DNA from: Siphonobacter sp048595215
Lineage (GTDB): Bacteria > Bacteroidota > Bacteroidia > Cytophagales > Spirosomataceae
DNA length: 64,000 bases
Assembly (NCBI RefSeq): GCF_048595215.1
Contig: NZ_JBMDWJ010000320.1
Span: 14,510 to 78,509, forward strand
Direction: 5' to 3'
In this document: one piece after another, positions 27,735 to 35,356 of the stretch
Layout of the letters: each line of letters opens with the position of its first letter
How positions within the stretch are numbered: position 1 is the stretch's first letter
Notes under the pieces: model-generated
The model's database searches: none
What the model was told of the DNA's origin: nothing
What the model saw: only the letters and a program-made list of their open reading frames with translations
Position numbers and translations under genes: made by a program

Positions 27735-27767
27735 AGGGCTCCGTGGTGTGCATACCAGCGGAGCCCT
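27735..27767 (-). terminator. Terminator after the 116-residue hypothetical gene
   Basis: A 9-bp GC-rich stem (27735-27743 with 27759-27767, AGGGCTCCG) is extended by an inner TGGT/ACCA pairing and followed on the minus strand by TATTTATTTT. Confidence 0.6.
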
Positions 27768-27791
27768 CAGTTAGGGAAAGAATATCGTTCG

Positions 27792-28142
27792 TTAGTAAGA
27801 GTACGTATACAAAACCTCGTGTAACATCGAGTTAAGATTCAGCGTAAACTGCGTACCGGCCAGCAAGTCACGTAATTGGACCAGATCACAAAGCGTCAGT
27901 ACTAGTTTCTGATTAGACTTGGGTGCTTCCAGTACTTCAAAATCGTATTCATCGTCAAGATTAAAAATCATCTCGTGAAGATTCACCCGTTCTGCTTTCC
28001 GACGAAACAGAACGAAATCTGTCATGCGAAATGCCATCACCTGATCAGCAAAATTGAGAACAATGCGGTTCGTTAGATCGCACTGATAGGTAACTCCTTT
28101 CGAAGTACGGTACAACTCGTGAAGGGAAACGTTAAGGCTCAT
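27792..28142 (-). CDS. Hypothetical protein, 116 residues
   Basis: I do not recognise this family. The ATG at 28140-28142 is the start; an upstream TTG frame extension would overlap the -7 box of a well-formed promoter at 28167-28198. No signal peptide or membrane helix is seen. The protein is soluble-looking, with alternating hydrophobic and charged residues (VLFRRKAERVNLHEMIFNLDDEYDF) and a single Cys near the start and one near the end. It is divergent from a siderophore-type receptor and next to ferritin, so a role in iron response is possible but unproven. Confidence 0.75.
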   Translation of the reverse strand: MSLNVSLHELYRTSKGVTYQCDLTNRIVLNFADQVMAFRMTDFVLFRRKAERVNLHEMIFNLDDEYDFEVLEAPKSNQKLVLTLCDLVQLRDLLAGTQFTLNLNSMLHEVLYTYSY

Positions 28143-28166
28143 GGAACGGGTACGTGAAAATCTTCC

Positions 28167-28198
28167 CAAAGATAAAGACAGAAGGGTGATAGAAACAA
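28167..28198 (-). promoter_or_regulatory. Promoter of the 116-residue hypothetical gene
   Basis: Read on the minus strand: TTG (28196-28198), 21 bases, TATCTTTG (28167-28174). The predicted start of transcription is about 18 bases before the ATG at 28142. Confidence 0.6.
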
Positions 28199-28232
28199 AT
28201 TATTTAGAATCAATAAAAATTATTTGAAAATT

Positions 28233-28266
28233 ATTTGGAATAAATCTAAATAAAGTACTTCCTTTG
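28233..28266 (+). promoter_or_regulatory. Promoter with overlapping palindromic operator, siderophore receptor
   Basis: TTTG (28234-28237), 21 bases, TTCCTTTG (28259-28266) resembles a -33/-7 pair. An AT-rich imperfect palindrome, ATTTGGA-ataaa-TCTAAAT (28233-28251), overlaps the -33 box. The position fits a repressor site, and the gene controlled suggests a Fur-like iron regulator; the identity of the regulator is inferred only. Confidence 0.45.
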
Positions 28267-28271
28267 CAATG

Positions 28272-28376
28272 TCTAAGATGGACTAATGGTTAGGGGACAG
28301 CTTCATCTTAAGCACTCCATCGTTTTTTTGCTCGTTGTTATTAGAAAAAAGCCTTCGTCTTGCGAGGGCTTTTTTT
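28272..28376 (+). ncRNA. Short structured leader or small RNA ending in a terminator
   Basis: Between the predicted promoter and the receptor gene lies about 105 bases with a hairpin TAAGATG/CATCTTA (28274-28280 with 28304-28310) and then a complete intrinsic terminator. A five-codon ORF (ATG at 28270) ends within the hairpin. Either a small RNA is made here or the receptor is controlled by premature termination. No known riboswitch family was recognised. Confidence 0.4.
28346..28376 (+). terminator. Intrinsic terminator upstream of the siderophore receptor
   Basis: A 12-bp stem (28346-28357 with 28363-28374, one wobble) is followed by a T-run, about 55 bases before the receptor ATG and on the same strand. 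Confidence 0.75.
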
Positions 28377-28431
28377 ATGAGGAGCGATCCTCGCTTCAGT
28401 TTCACCCCCTCATTCTATTCTCTTCTTCTCC

Positions 28432-30768
28432 ATGAAAAAAAACTATCTACTCTTTCTGATTCTGCTGTGTACAAGCACGAATCTCTGGGCACAAACGGGT
28501 CGTATCCAGGGTATCATCACGAGTTCCGATGGTAAGCCTACTAGTCAGGTAACGATTTCGCTCAAGGGTCGTTCGTCTGGGGCTACTTCCAGCGAGGCCG
28601 GTCAGTATGCCATCGAAAAAGTAAAAGCTGGTACCTATACCTTACGCGTGAGTTTTGTCGGCTTGAAAAGCCAGGAGCGTGAACTGGAAGTTCGTGAAAA
28701 CGAAACGACGCAGGCCGATTTTACACTAATAGAGACGGCGGAACAACTCGAAGAGGTACTGGTGAAAGGCACGAACAAGTTTGGCAACAAGGAAAGTGAA
28801 TACGTAGCCCGGTTACCCATCAAGAACCTGGAAAACCCGCAGGTATACAACGTTTTGTCCAAAGAACTCGCTACCGAGCAAATCACGGTAGACTATAAAA
28901 ACCTGTTACAAAACGTGCCCGGTGCCGGGGTTGGATTTGGGGGCGTGAATAACGGTGTAACTTACCTGATCCTACGCGGATTCTGGGTAACCAGTCAGAT
29001 GCGGAATGGCATGGCTTCGCAGCAAAGTGCGGGAATTGATCCCATCAATGTAGAGCGGGTAGAAGTACTGAAAGGCCCCTCCGGTACGCTTTTCGGTTCC
29101 AGTCTAATTTCCTTTGGTGGGTTTTCCAATCTGGTTACGAAAAAGCCATACGCTGATTTTGGCGGTGCGATTTCCTATACGGGTGGCAGTTGGAGCTTAA
29201 ATCGACTGACTGCGGATATCAATACGCCGCTCAATACAGAGAAAACGGCTCTGTTCCGCCTGAATTTAGCTTCGCACAATGAAAAAAGCTTTCAGACCTA
29301 CGGCTTTAATCGGAATTATACGGTTGCTCCCAGTTTGTCTTTTAAAGTCAATGATCGCCTTTCTCTCCAGATTGACGCCGAGTTTTTCCGGACGAACCGT
29401 ACCACGCTTCCGGCGTATGCCTTTGGCAAAGCAGGATTCAAAAATATTAAGGATACGCCGCTGGGATACGACCAAGCCATCAACAGCAACGATCCACTCC
29501 TGAAAATGGGTACGCACAACGTCTTCGCCAAGGCAGAGTATAAACTTTCGGATCAGTGGACTTCCGCCACGCAGTACGCCTACGGAAACATTCAGTACGA
29601 CAACGTTAACTATATGTATCCGGCTACCTGGACGAGCGATAGTACCATTGCCCGGAGTATTTCGGCGGGTCGGAATAGCTACACCCGTTCCATGCAGTTT
29701 CAGCAAAATGTTACGGGTGACTTTCACATCGGCCGTTTCAAAAACCGGATGGTCGTCGGCGTTGATGCGTATTATACCGCCAGCCTGACGCAATCGTACG
29801 GCGTCATCACTTACGATGTAATCAACATTCGCAAACCGATTGTACCGATCTCCCTGTCTCGTTTGGAAAACATGGTTGCTAATGCGAACCTTACGAATAC
29901 CTTCGCTGAGCAGTATCGCTACAGTGCGTATGTTTCGGATGTACTAAATCTAACGGATCGCTTGATGGCGATGCTGAGCGTACGGGTCGAAAAGTTCGAT
30001 AATAAGGGTACTTCCGTCAACGGCCAGCCCGCAGCGACAGCCGGGGTGTACAGCCAAACGGCCGTTTCTCCCAAGTTCGGTCTGGTGTATCAACCCATCA
30101 AAGAGCAACTCTCGGTGTTTGCCAATTACATGAATGGTTTTCAAAACGTAGCTCCCGTTACTCAACCCGACAACTCGATCCTGACGCCTTTGCCACAGTA
30201 TGGTAATCAGTGGGAAGTGGGCGTAAAAACGGAGGCTTTAGCCCAGAAACTTACGGCTACGGTGAGTTACTACGAAATTGATCTGAAAAATGCCATACGC
30301 ACGGATCCAACGCGGCCCGGGTTTTCCATTCAGGATGGTCAACAAAAAAGTAAGGGGGTTGAGGTAGATATCGTGGCTAATCCCTTACCCGGCTTAAACC
30401 TGATTGTGGGTTATGGTCATAATGAATACAAATACACCCGGGCCAATGCCAGTCAGGAGGGCTTGAGTAATGGCTTACCTGCCGATATTGCTAATTTCTG
30501 GGCTAGTTACAAACTCACCCAGGGAGCTGTGAAAGGCTGGGGGATAGGGATTGGTGGAAATCACGTTAGTACAATTTATCCCAATAATGTCGGTGGAGGA
30601 ATGACAATACCCGCGTATACGAAGTTTGATGCGACGGTGTATTACGATCAGCCCAAATGGCGATTAGGAATCAAGTGCAATAACCTGACGGACAAACGAT
30701 ACTGGGGACTTAACTATGATCCACAAAACCCCAGACAGTTACTCGTTAGCCTTTCCTACAAGTTATAA
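28432..30768 (+). CDS. TonB-dependent siderophore-type outer membrane receptor
   Basis: Outer membrane importer of 778 residues. Order: signal peptide (1-20, ...LWAQ), carboxypeptidase-D-like domain (about 24-100, GRIQGIITSSDGKPTSQV), plug (about 130-235; LRGF, INVERVEVLKGPSGTLFG) and a 22-strand barrel to the C-terminus (...LLVSLSYKL). The plug and barrel pattern (DRLMAMLSVRVEKFDNKG, SPKFGLVYQPIKEQLSVFANY) is that of FhuA-type ferric siderophore receptors. No SusD partner follows, which supports iron rather than glycan import. The leader region suggests control by iron and possibly by attenuation. Confidence 0.92.
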   Translation: MKKNYLLFLILLCTSTNLWAQTGRIQGIITSSDGKPTSQVTISLKGRSSGATSSEAGQYAIEKVKAGTYTLRVSFVGLKSQERELEVRENETTQADFTLIETAEQLEEVLVKGTNKFGNKESEYVARLPIKNLENPQVYNVLSKELATEQITVDYKNLLQNVPGAGVGFGGVNNGVTYLILRGFWVTSQMRNGMASQQSAGIDPINVERVEVLKGPSGTLFGSSLISFGGFSNLVTKKPYADFGGAISYTGGSWSLNRLTADINTPLNTEKTALFRLNLASHNEKSFQTYGFNRNYTVAPSLSFKVNDRLSLQIDAEFFRTNRTTLPAYAFGKAGFKNIKDTPLGYDQAINSNDPLLKMGTHNVFAKAEYKLSDQWTSATQYAYGNIQYDNVNYMYPATWTSDSTIARSISAGRNSYTRSMQFQQNVTGDFHIGRFKNRMVVGVDAYYTASLTQSYGVITYDVINIRKPIVPISLSRLENMVANANLTNTFAEQYRYSAYVSDVLNLTDRLMAMLSVRVEKFDNKGTSVNGQPAATAGVYSQTAVSPKFGLVYQPIKEQLSVFANYMNGFQNVAPVTQPDNSILTPLPQYGNQWEVGVKTEALAQKLTATVSYYEIDLKNAIRTDPTRPGFSIQDGQQKSKGVEVDIVANPLPGLNLIVGYGHNEYKYTRANASQEGLSNGLPADIANFWASYKLTQGAVKGWGIGIGGNHVSTIYPNNVGGGMTIPAYTKFDATVYYDQPKWRLGIKCNNLTDKRYWGLNYDPQNPRQLLVSLSYKL

Positions 30769-30796
30769 AAAGGAGTTACCATAATTCCAGATAGAA

Positions 30797-30839
30797 AAAC
30801 AGCGAGAGATTCCTGAGCTACAGGAATCTCTCGCTGTTT
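30797..30839. terminator. Bidirectional terminator, siderophore receptor / beta-barrel protein
   Basis: A perfect 19-bp stem (30797-30815 with 30821-30839) and a 5-base loop lie between convergent genes. The T-run is short, but the stem is one of the longest in the window. Confidence 0.8.
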
Positions 30840-30871
30840 ATAAAGGCTGAAGGAAAATACTTGAATCGGGA

Positions 30872-31444
30872 CTACTTTTTCAAACCAAAGTTTTTGGAGA
30901 TGCCAAAGTTTACGCCATCTCCAAAGGTTAGTTTAAAATCATTCAGGTTGCTGGACGAGTTTTTAACCTTGGCCGTACTGTAGCTCAGGTTCCCAAAACC
31001 AAAGTTCAGGGCAAATCCATTTTTCATGTTCACGCCGATCGCCGGAAAGAATACGCCCTGAAAGCCGTTGTAGCGAGTATCCGCATCCTGCTTTCCGGAG
31101 AGGTAGGTAGCATTGAATTGACCATACACAGCGAAGATGTCCGACAAAGCCCAGGCATAACGGACAAACGGACCTACGGTAAATTGAGAAGTTTTCAGAT
31201 CCGCTCCACTGGCAGTGGTTGATTTCGTAGAACTCGTGCCTAAGACCAGACCACCCGTCCAGTGATCATCCCATTGGTAACCCACGGCAGGACTAAAGTT
31301 GAACGTATTCGATTTCGCACTCGACCCACTTAATTTCTGAGATTCTAAACCTAGCGTCCCGTACACCAGCACGGTATTTTGTTGAGCAAAGGCTCCGGCC
31401 ATGCTGAAGGTTAGGAAGCATAGACTGAAAAGTACTTTTTTCAT
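30872..31444 (-). CDS. Outer membrane beta-barrel protein
   Basis: Small porin-like protein of 190 residues with a signal peptide (1-20, ...AGAFAQQ) and alternating amphipathic strands (VGYQWDDHWTGGLVLGTSS, VGPFVRYAWALSDIFAVYGQF). The size and pattern fit the eight-stranded OmpW/OmpX-like barrel domain common in Bacteroidota. The function is unknown. It stands alone between the iron receptor and the cytoskeletal-motor operon. Confidence 0.8.
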   Translation of the reverse strand: MKKVLFSLCFLTFSMAGAFAQQNTVLVYGTLGLESQKLSGSSAKSNTFNFSPAVGYQWDDHWTGGLVLGTSSTKSTTASGADLKTSQFTVGPFVRYAWALSDIFAVYGQFNATYLSGKQDADTRYNGFQGVFFPAIGVNMKNGFALNFGFGNLSYSTAKVKNSSSNLNDFKLTFGDGVNFGISKNFGLKK

Positions 31445-31827
31445 GGATAGGATTTGTAAAAAGTATAGATGATTCGTTGGATAGTGATGTAAAGTAAAAT
31501 GAGTATATAAGCTTAAATATTATTTGTTAGTTGAATAGTTACTAATTGTCGTCGAATGGTTATTTATACTCGTTAAAGAGATAAATACTTAGCCGAGTGA
31601 AGTAGATGCAAAAGTGACTGATGCAGTCAAAGCGTAAGAGAGGGGTAGTGGGGATAGTGATAAGCCAGCGAGCTTTTCAGAACACGCTAACGGCGATTTA
31701 TATACATTGGTAAGAAAAATCTGCCCTTAGGCCATAAATCAGTTGGAGTTTCGTAAAATTCGGAACAAGTTCGCGTCGTTCTCTGGTACGGGAGTTTTCC
31801 TAGAAACTCTCCAAGCATTTGTAATCT
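31445..31827. other. Upstream region of the cytoskeletal-motor operon
   Basis: No gene is seen. Just before the first ATG is an 8-bp hairpin, GGGAGTTT / AAACTCTC (31790-31797 with 31804-31811, one wobble), likely in the 5' untranslated leader. I could not find a convincing -33/-7 pair, so the promoter of the operon is not located. Confidence 0.45.
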
Positions 31828-33180
31828 ATGTCCATTTCCTGGTCTCGAACCTTTTATCTATCAGTATTAACGACGTCCTTACTGGTATTGACGCAATGCG
31901 GCGGCGGTAGCGGGAAACGTGGAAACCAAGTTTCCGAAGAAGCGGCTGAACCGGCCACCGAATCTGCTCCGGTAGCTGAAACCGCTAAGGCCGCTCCTAA
32001 AAACCTCAAAGCCAAGCTTTATTTGGAAGCCAGTGGCAGCATGTTTCCCTACGATGCAGCGGGGAGTACGGGAGAATTTGACGAAGCACTCCAAAAACTG
32101 CTGACGGAATTTGAAACCCAGAAGTCGGGTTCAACGGAATTGTTCGTTGTGAATGATAACGTGTATCCGATGGGGGTTAGCTTTCAGCAGTTGGTCGAAC
32201 AGCCCAATATTTTCACGCTTGCCAAGGGAAAAGGCGATTCCAAACACACCGATTTCAGTCTTATTTTTAAAACGATTCTTTCGGACCTGAAAGAGGGGGA
32301 CGTAGGCGTACTGTTTTCGGACCTTATCTACTCAACGGAATCGACGACCGCCCAGTCGGCAACGAAAATTCTGGCGGATGTAGAAACACTCATGCAAACG
32401 ACTTTTGCTCCGCAGGCCAAAGGGAAGTCGCTTTTACTGCTGAAACTCAATGGTCAGTTCAAGGGTACGTACTATCCGCATAACGGTGGAGGTAAGCCCT
32501 ATAGCGGTTCACGGCCGTATTACATTGCCCTGATGGCTACGAACGCCACGATGAAAGCTCTGCTGGCAGATCCGAAATTCGAGTCGCTTTCTCGTTTCTC
32601 TGACTTGCCGGGTTTCGACTCCTTTCATTATTTTACCAGTGCTACGGATAACCTTCCTTTTTATACGGTGTTATTAAAAGACGCCGAACAGGCTGGGCAG
32701 TTTGAGCAAAGTCGTCAGGAACGGAAGGAACGTTCCAACATCGTACATACACTCGAAAATATCAAAGCCGACCGTAAAACGCGGGGCTTGACCATTGCCT
32801 TGGGCGTCGATCTGGGCGGTTTTTATCTGCCGGACTCCTACAAGACCGATCCCAAATCCTACGATATTGAATCGGACGAGGGCTTTAAAATTCAAAAAAT
32901 TGTAGCGGAGAAAGGGCCGGAGGGCTATACCCACAAGTTTTTATTAACTACGCCGGAGCCGCAGAGTGGGGGAAAACGAGAAATTAACATTCGACTCAAA
33001 CGTAAATTCCCACCCCGCTGGATTACGCAAACCCATACGCAGGACGACAGTAACCCCAAAGCCGATGCCTTTTCGGAAACTACGTTTGGCTTGCTCAACT
33101 TTACCCGGGGTATTGAAAAAGCGTACAATCCCCAAAACGCCGACACCTATTTTACAATCAGCCTTACTTTGAATAATTAA
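31828..33180 (+). CDS. vWA-like lipoprotein of the cytoskeletal-motor operon
   Basis: 450 residues. A signal peptide ends ...LLVLTQC with a likely lipid-anchor Cys24 (Gln before Cys is atypical) followed by GGGSGKRG, then an Ala/Glu/Pro-rich spacer to residue 60. The next part has the layout of a von Willebrand factor A domain: strand plus LEASGSM (Glu67, Ser69, Ser71, in place of the usual DxSxS), then HTDF (Thr141), then VLFSDL (Asp165), the three loops of a metal-binding MIDAS. The C-terminal 200 residues are unassigned and end in beta-rich sequence. It is the first gene of the operon, overlapping the next by one base (TAATG). It probably acts in the periplasm or at the outer membrane as an adhesion or assembly partner. 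Confidence 0.8.
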   Translation: MSISWSRTFYLSVLTTSLLVLTQCGGGSGKRGNQVSEEAAEPATESAPVAETAKAAPKNLKAKLYLEASGSMFPYDAAGSTGEFDEALQKLLTEFETQKSGSTELFVVNDNVYPMGVSFQQLVEQPNIFTLAKGKGDSKHTDFSLIFKTILSDLKEGDVGVLFSDLIYSTESTTAQSATKILADVETLMQTTFAPQAKGKSLLLLKLNGQFKGTYYPHNGGGKPYSGSRPYYIALMATNATMKALLADPKFESLSRFSDLPGFDSFHYFTSATDNLPFYTVLLKDAEQAGQFEQSRQERKERSNIVHTLENIKADRKTRGLTIALGVDLGGFYLPDSYKTDPKSYDIESDEGFKIQKIVAEKGPEGYTHKFLLTTPEPQSGGKREINIRLKRKFPPRWITQTHTQDDSNPKADAFSETTFGLLNFTRGIEKAYNPQNADTYFTISLTLNN

Positions 33181-33605
33181 TGGAAAATCTACTGTACGAC
33201 TTTTACGCCCTCTTTGTTGAGAACTCCCTGCTCAATGATTTATACGACGAAACGCTGCTGACCTCCCTGACGCTCACCATGCTGGTCTTTGTACTGGTAG
33301 GAGTAGCGATTTATTACTTCGGGATGAACAAAGTACGTTACGCCAAAGCCTCTACCTGGCTGGCCGTACTGGGTAGCAGTGCCGTACTGACCATGATCGT
33401 CGCCATTGTGACCTGCTCGCAAAAGGCGGCTCAGGAAATTCCCCGCCGGAAAGGACACCCCGAGCAAGGCCGGTTTTTTGACCAGGGCGGCAGTATCTTT
33501 TTCGGCTTTGGCTTCGAAATGCTGATCCTGGCGGCTATTCTCTTTTTTGTACTATCGCTGGTTGTAAAAAACGTAAGTACGAACAACCGGAAAATTCCAT
33601 TTTGA
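33180..33605 (+). CDS. Small three-helix membrane protein
   Basis: 141 residues with no recognised family. Three hydrophobic segments are clear: about 27-48 (LTMLVFVLVGVAIYYFG), 58-79 (LGSSAVLTMIVAIVTC) and 107-128 (MLILAAILFFVLSLVV). A Pro/Arg/Gly-rich loop (EIPRRKGHPEQGRF) lies between helices 2 and 3. The start codon overlaps the stop of the vWA-like lipoprotein gene, implying coupled translation and a shared complex. It may anchor the vWA protein or the cytoskeletal proteins at the inner membrane. Confidence 0.8.
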   Translation: MENLLYDFYALFVENSLLNDLYDETLLTSLTLTMLVFVLVGVAIYYFGMNKVRYAKASTWLAVLGSSAVLTMIVAIVTCSQKAAQEIPRRKGHPEQGRFFDQGGSIFFGFGFEMLILAAILFFVLSLVVKNVSTNNRKIPF

Positions 33606-33726
33606 TCAGTTTACTGTTGTCGGTTTTCTGTTTTCAGGGGTCAACTCTTGTCACTGTAGAATCATTGAAAACTCTAAACCGCAGCGGCGGCCGCTGAAAA
33701 CTCAAAACTGAAAACTGAAAATTCCC
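33606..33726. repeat. Palindrome and GAAAACT repeats in the operon spacer
   Basis: A 15-base perfect palindrome (CAGCGGC-G-GCCGCTG, 33682-33696) is flanked by copies of GAAAACT (near 33667, 33697, 33710). GTTTTCTGTTTTCAG near 33624 is the inverse of the right-hand repeats, so the whole spacer could fold as a cruciform. Confidence 0.55.
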
Positions 33727-35265
33727 ATGTCTCGACTCTTTTTGTTTGCGATTGGAGGTACCGGAGCCCGGGTGGTAAAGTCGCTGACGTATCTACTGGC
33801 TTCGGGCGTTAAGCTCCGTAATACCACGCAGGTGATCCCTATTCTGATGGATCCCCACGCGGAAAATAAAGACCTGAAGCGAACCAAGGAAATTCTGAAT
33901 CAATACCAGAACGTACGGGCTTCGCTCCAAAATCCGCCCTCGTCGGGACTGTTTGGTACTGACATTCAAACCCTGAAACGTCAGTTGCCCAGTGCCTCCA
34001 TTGCGGATTCCTTTCAGTATGAACTCAAGGGCGTAAGCGACGAAAAATACGGCAATTACATCGGCCACGACTCGCTGGATGAATCCAATCATGCCCTGGC
34101 GGATCTATTGTTTTCCAAAGAACAGCTGGATACCAAAATGGATATTGGCTTTGTGGGAAATCCGAATATCGGTTCGGTCGTACTGAATCAGTTTCGGGAA
34201 TCCGAAGAGTTCAAAGCCTTCGTTAGTTCCTTCAAAAAAGAAGATAAAGTATTCATCGTCAGTTCCATTTTTGGAGGAACCGGAGCGGCTGGTTTTCCGC
34301 TGATTCTCAAGAATATCCGTGGCTACGGTGGCTCGGATGCCAAAGACGTTCGCGAAGCCCGGATTGGAGCCGTGTCGGTTCAGCCGTACTTCGATGTATA
34401 CTCGGCCGGTGCCCAGGACAAGGCCATCGACAACGCTACCTTTATTTCCAAGACGAAAGCGGCGTTGGGTTATTACCAGAATAGCCTTTCGAATAAAGAA
34501 TATCCCAAGCTCAACGCCCTCTATTACCTGGCCGAAAGCTACCGGAGTCCGTACGATTACGATCCCGGAGCGGGTGGGCAACAAAACGATGCTCACTACA
34601 TCGAAATGGTAGGAGCCTTGTCGGTCGTAGACTTCTGCGAACACGCCAGCGAGCTGGAATGTACGGTACGCGACGGACAAATCATTGCCCGCAATCCACG
34701 CTACTCGGAGTTTGGCCTAGGAACAAGCAATAACCGGCTGAATTTCGCGGACTTTGTAGATCGGACGCGGCAGGTCATTGCTCGACCGCTGAGTCAGTTC
34801 GGAATCCTGAGTCAGTACCTGAAAACCCGGGTGGAACGCGATGGGATTCTGGGTAGCAACAGTGCTCCCTGGACCAGTAAAGAGGCTCCCAAAATTGGTG
34901 CAGATTTCCGTCAGACCAAGTTTTACCGGAATCTGCACGACTTCAACGAGAACTTCCGTACCTGGTTGCTGGAGATGAACGATCATGACCGGAATGTCTT
35001 CAACAAACGGACCTTCCGTCCCTTCAATCTGGCGACGGAAGATTTAGGGAAGTTTATTCCCGGTTTCGAGCGTACCAAGAAAAACTTCTTTGGAAAAACC
35101 GTAGACGTAGAAATCGAGATGAACAAAGGGGAATTCGATGAATACCTCAATGCGGAATCTAAAGGAAAAACCTACGTTACGCCGGAAGATAAATTCCTGA
35201 CGCTGATGAATACCTGTACGGATCAATTCCTGCAGAAGGAATATTCGCAGCTGTCCGGAAGCTAA
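33727..35265 (+). CDS. Tubulin/FtsZ-like GTPase (Tubulin_2-type)
   Basis: 512 residues with tubulin-superfamily features. The N-terminal nucleotide-binding loop is FAIGGTGARV (Gly10-Gly13), a T2-like strand end is ILMDPHAEN (Asp42), and the tubulin signature loop appears as FGGTGAAGFP (Gly183-Gly189) following a hydrophobic strand VFIVSSI. The C-terminal 200 residues (after about 310) lack similarity I can name. No signal peptide or membrane helix is seen, so it is cytoplasmic. Divergent FtsZ-like proteins of this type have been linked to vWA partners in other genomes. Here it is followed by an actin-fold protein and a MotAB-like motor. Polymerisation is inferred, not shown. Confidence 0.8.
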   Translation: MSRLFLFAIGGTGARVVKSLTYLLASGVKLRNTTQVIPILMDPHAENKDLKRTKEILNQYQNVRASLQNPPSSGLFGTDIQTLKRQLPSASIADSFQYELKGVSDEKYGNYIGHDSLDESNHALADLLFSKEQLDTKMDIGFVGNPNIGSVVLNQFRESEEFKAFVSSFKKEDKVFIVSSIFGGTGAAGFPLILKNIRGYGGSDAKDVREARIGAVSVQPYFDVYSAGAQDKAIDNATFISKTKAALGYYQNSLSNKEYPKLNALYYLAESYRSPYDYDPGAGGQQNDAHYIEMVGALSVVDFCEHASELECTVRDGQIIARNPRYSEFGLGTSNNRLNFADFVDRTRQVIARPLSQFGILSQYLKTRVERDGILGSNSAPWTSKEAPKIGADFRQTKFYRNLHDFNENFRTWLLEMNDHDRNVFNKRTFRPFNLATEDLGKFIPGFERTKKNFFGKTVDVEIEMNKGEFDEYLNAESKGKTYVTPEDKFLTLMNTCTDQFLQKEYSQLSGS

Positions 35266-35281
35266 GACCGAAGGCATTGCT

Positions 35282-35354
35282 TTCATTCATTGGAACCTTA
35301 CGGAGCCATGAATCGAGCCTAAGCTCTTTTCATAGACTCCTTCATTCATTGAAC
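35282..35354 (+). repeat. Direct repeat TTCATTCATTG(G)AAC in the operon spacer
   Basis: Two near-identical copies, 35282-35296 and 35341-35354, lie 59 bases apart between the tubulin-like and actin-like genes. The second ends 2 bases before the start codon and would overlap the ribosome-binding region. Confidence 0.5.
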
Positions 35355-35356
35355 TT

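Noticed and set aside
33667..33722. CRISPR-like array from repeated GAAAACT
   Set aside because: Repeats are 7 bases with no regular spacers and no cas genes in the window.
34105..34680. 191-codon minus-strand ORF inside the tubulin-like gene
   Set aside because: It lies wholly antisense to a gene with clear motifs and encodes no recognisable family; the same holds for 35909-36478 and the many other long antisense frames.
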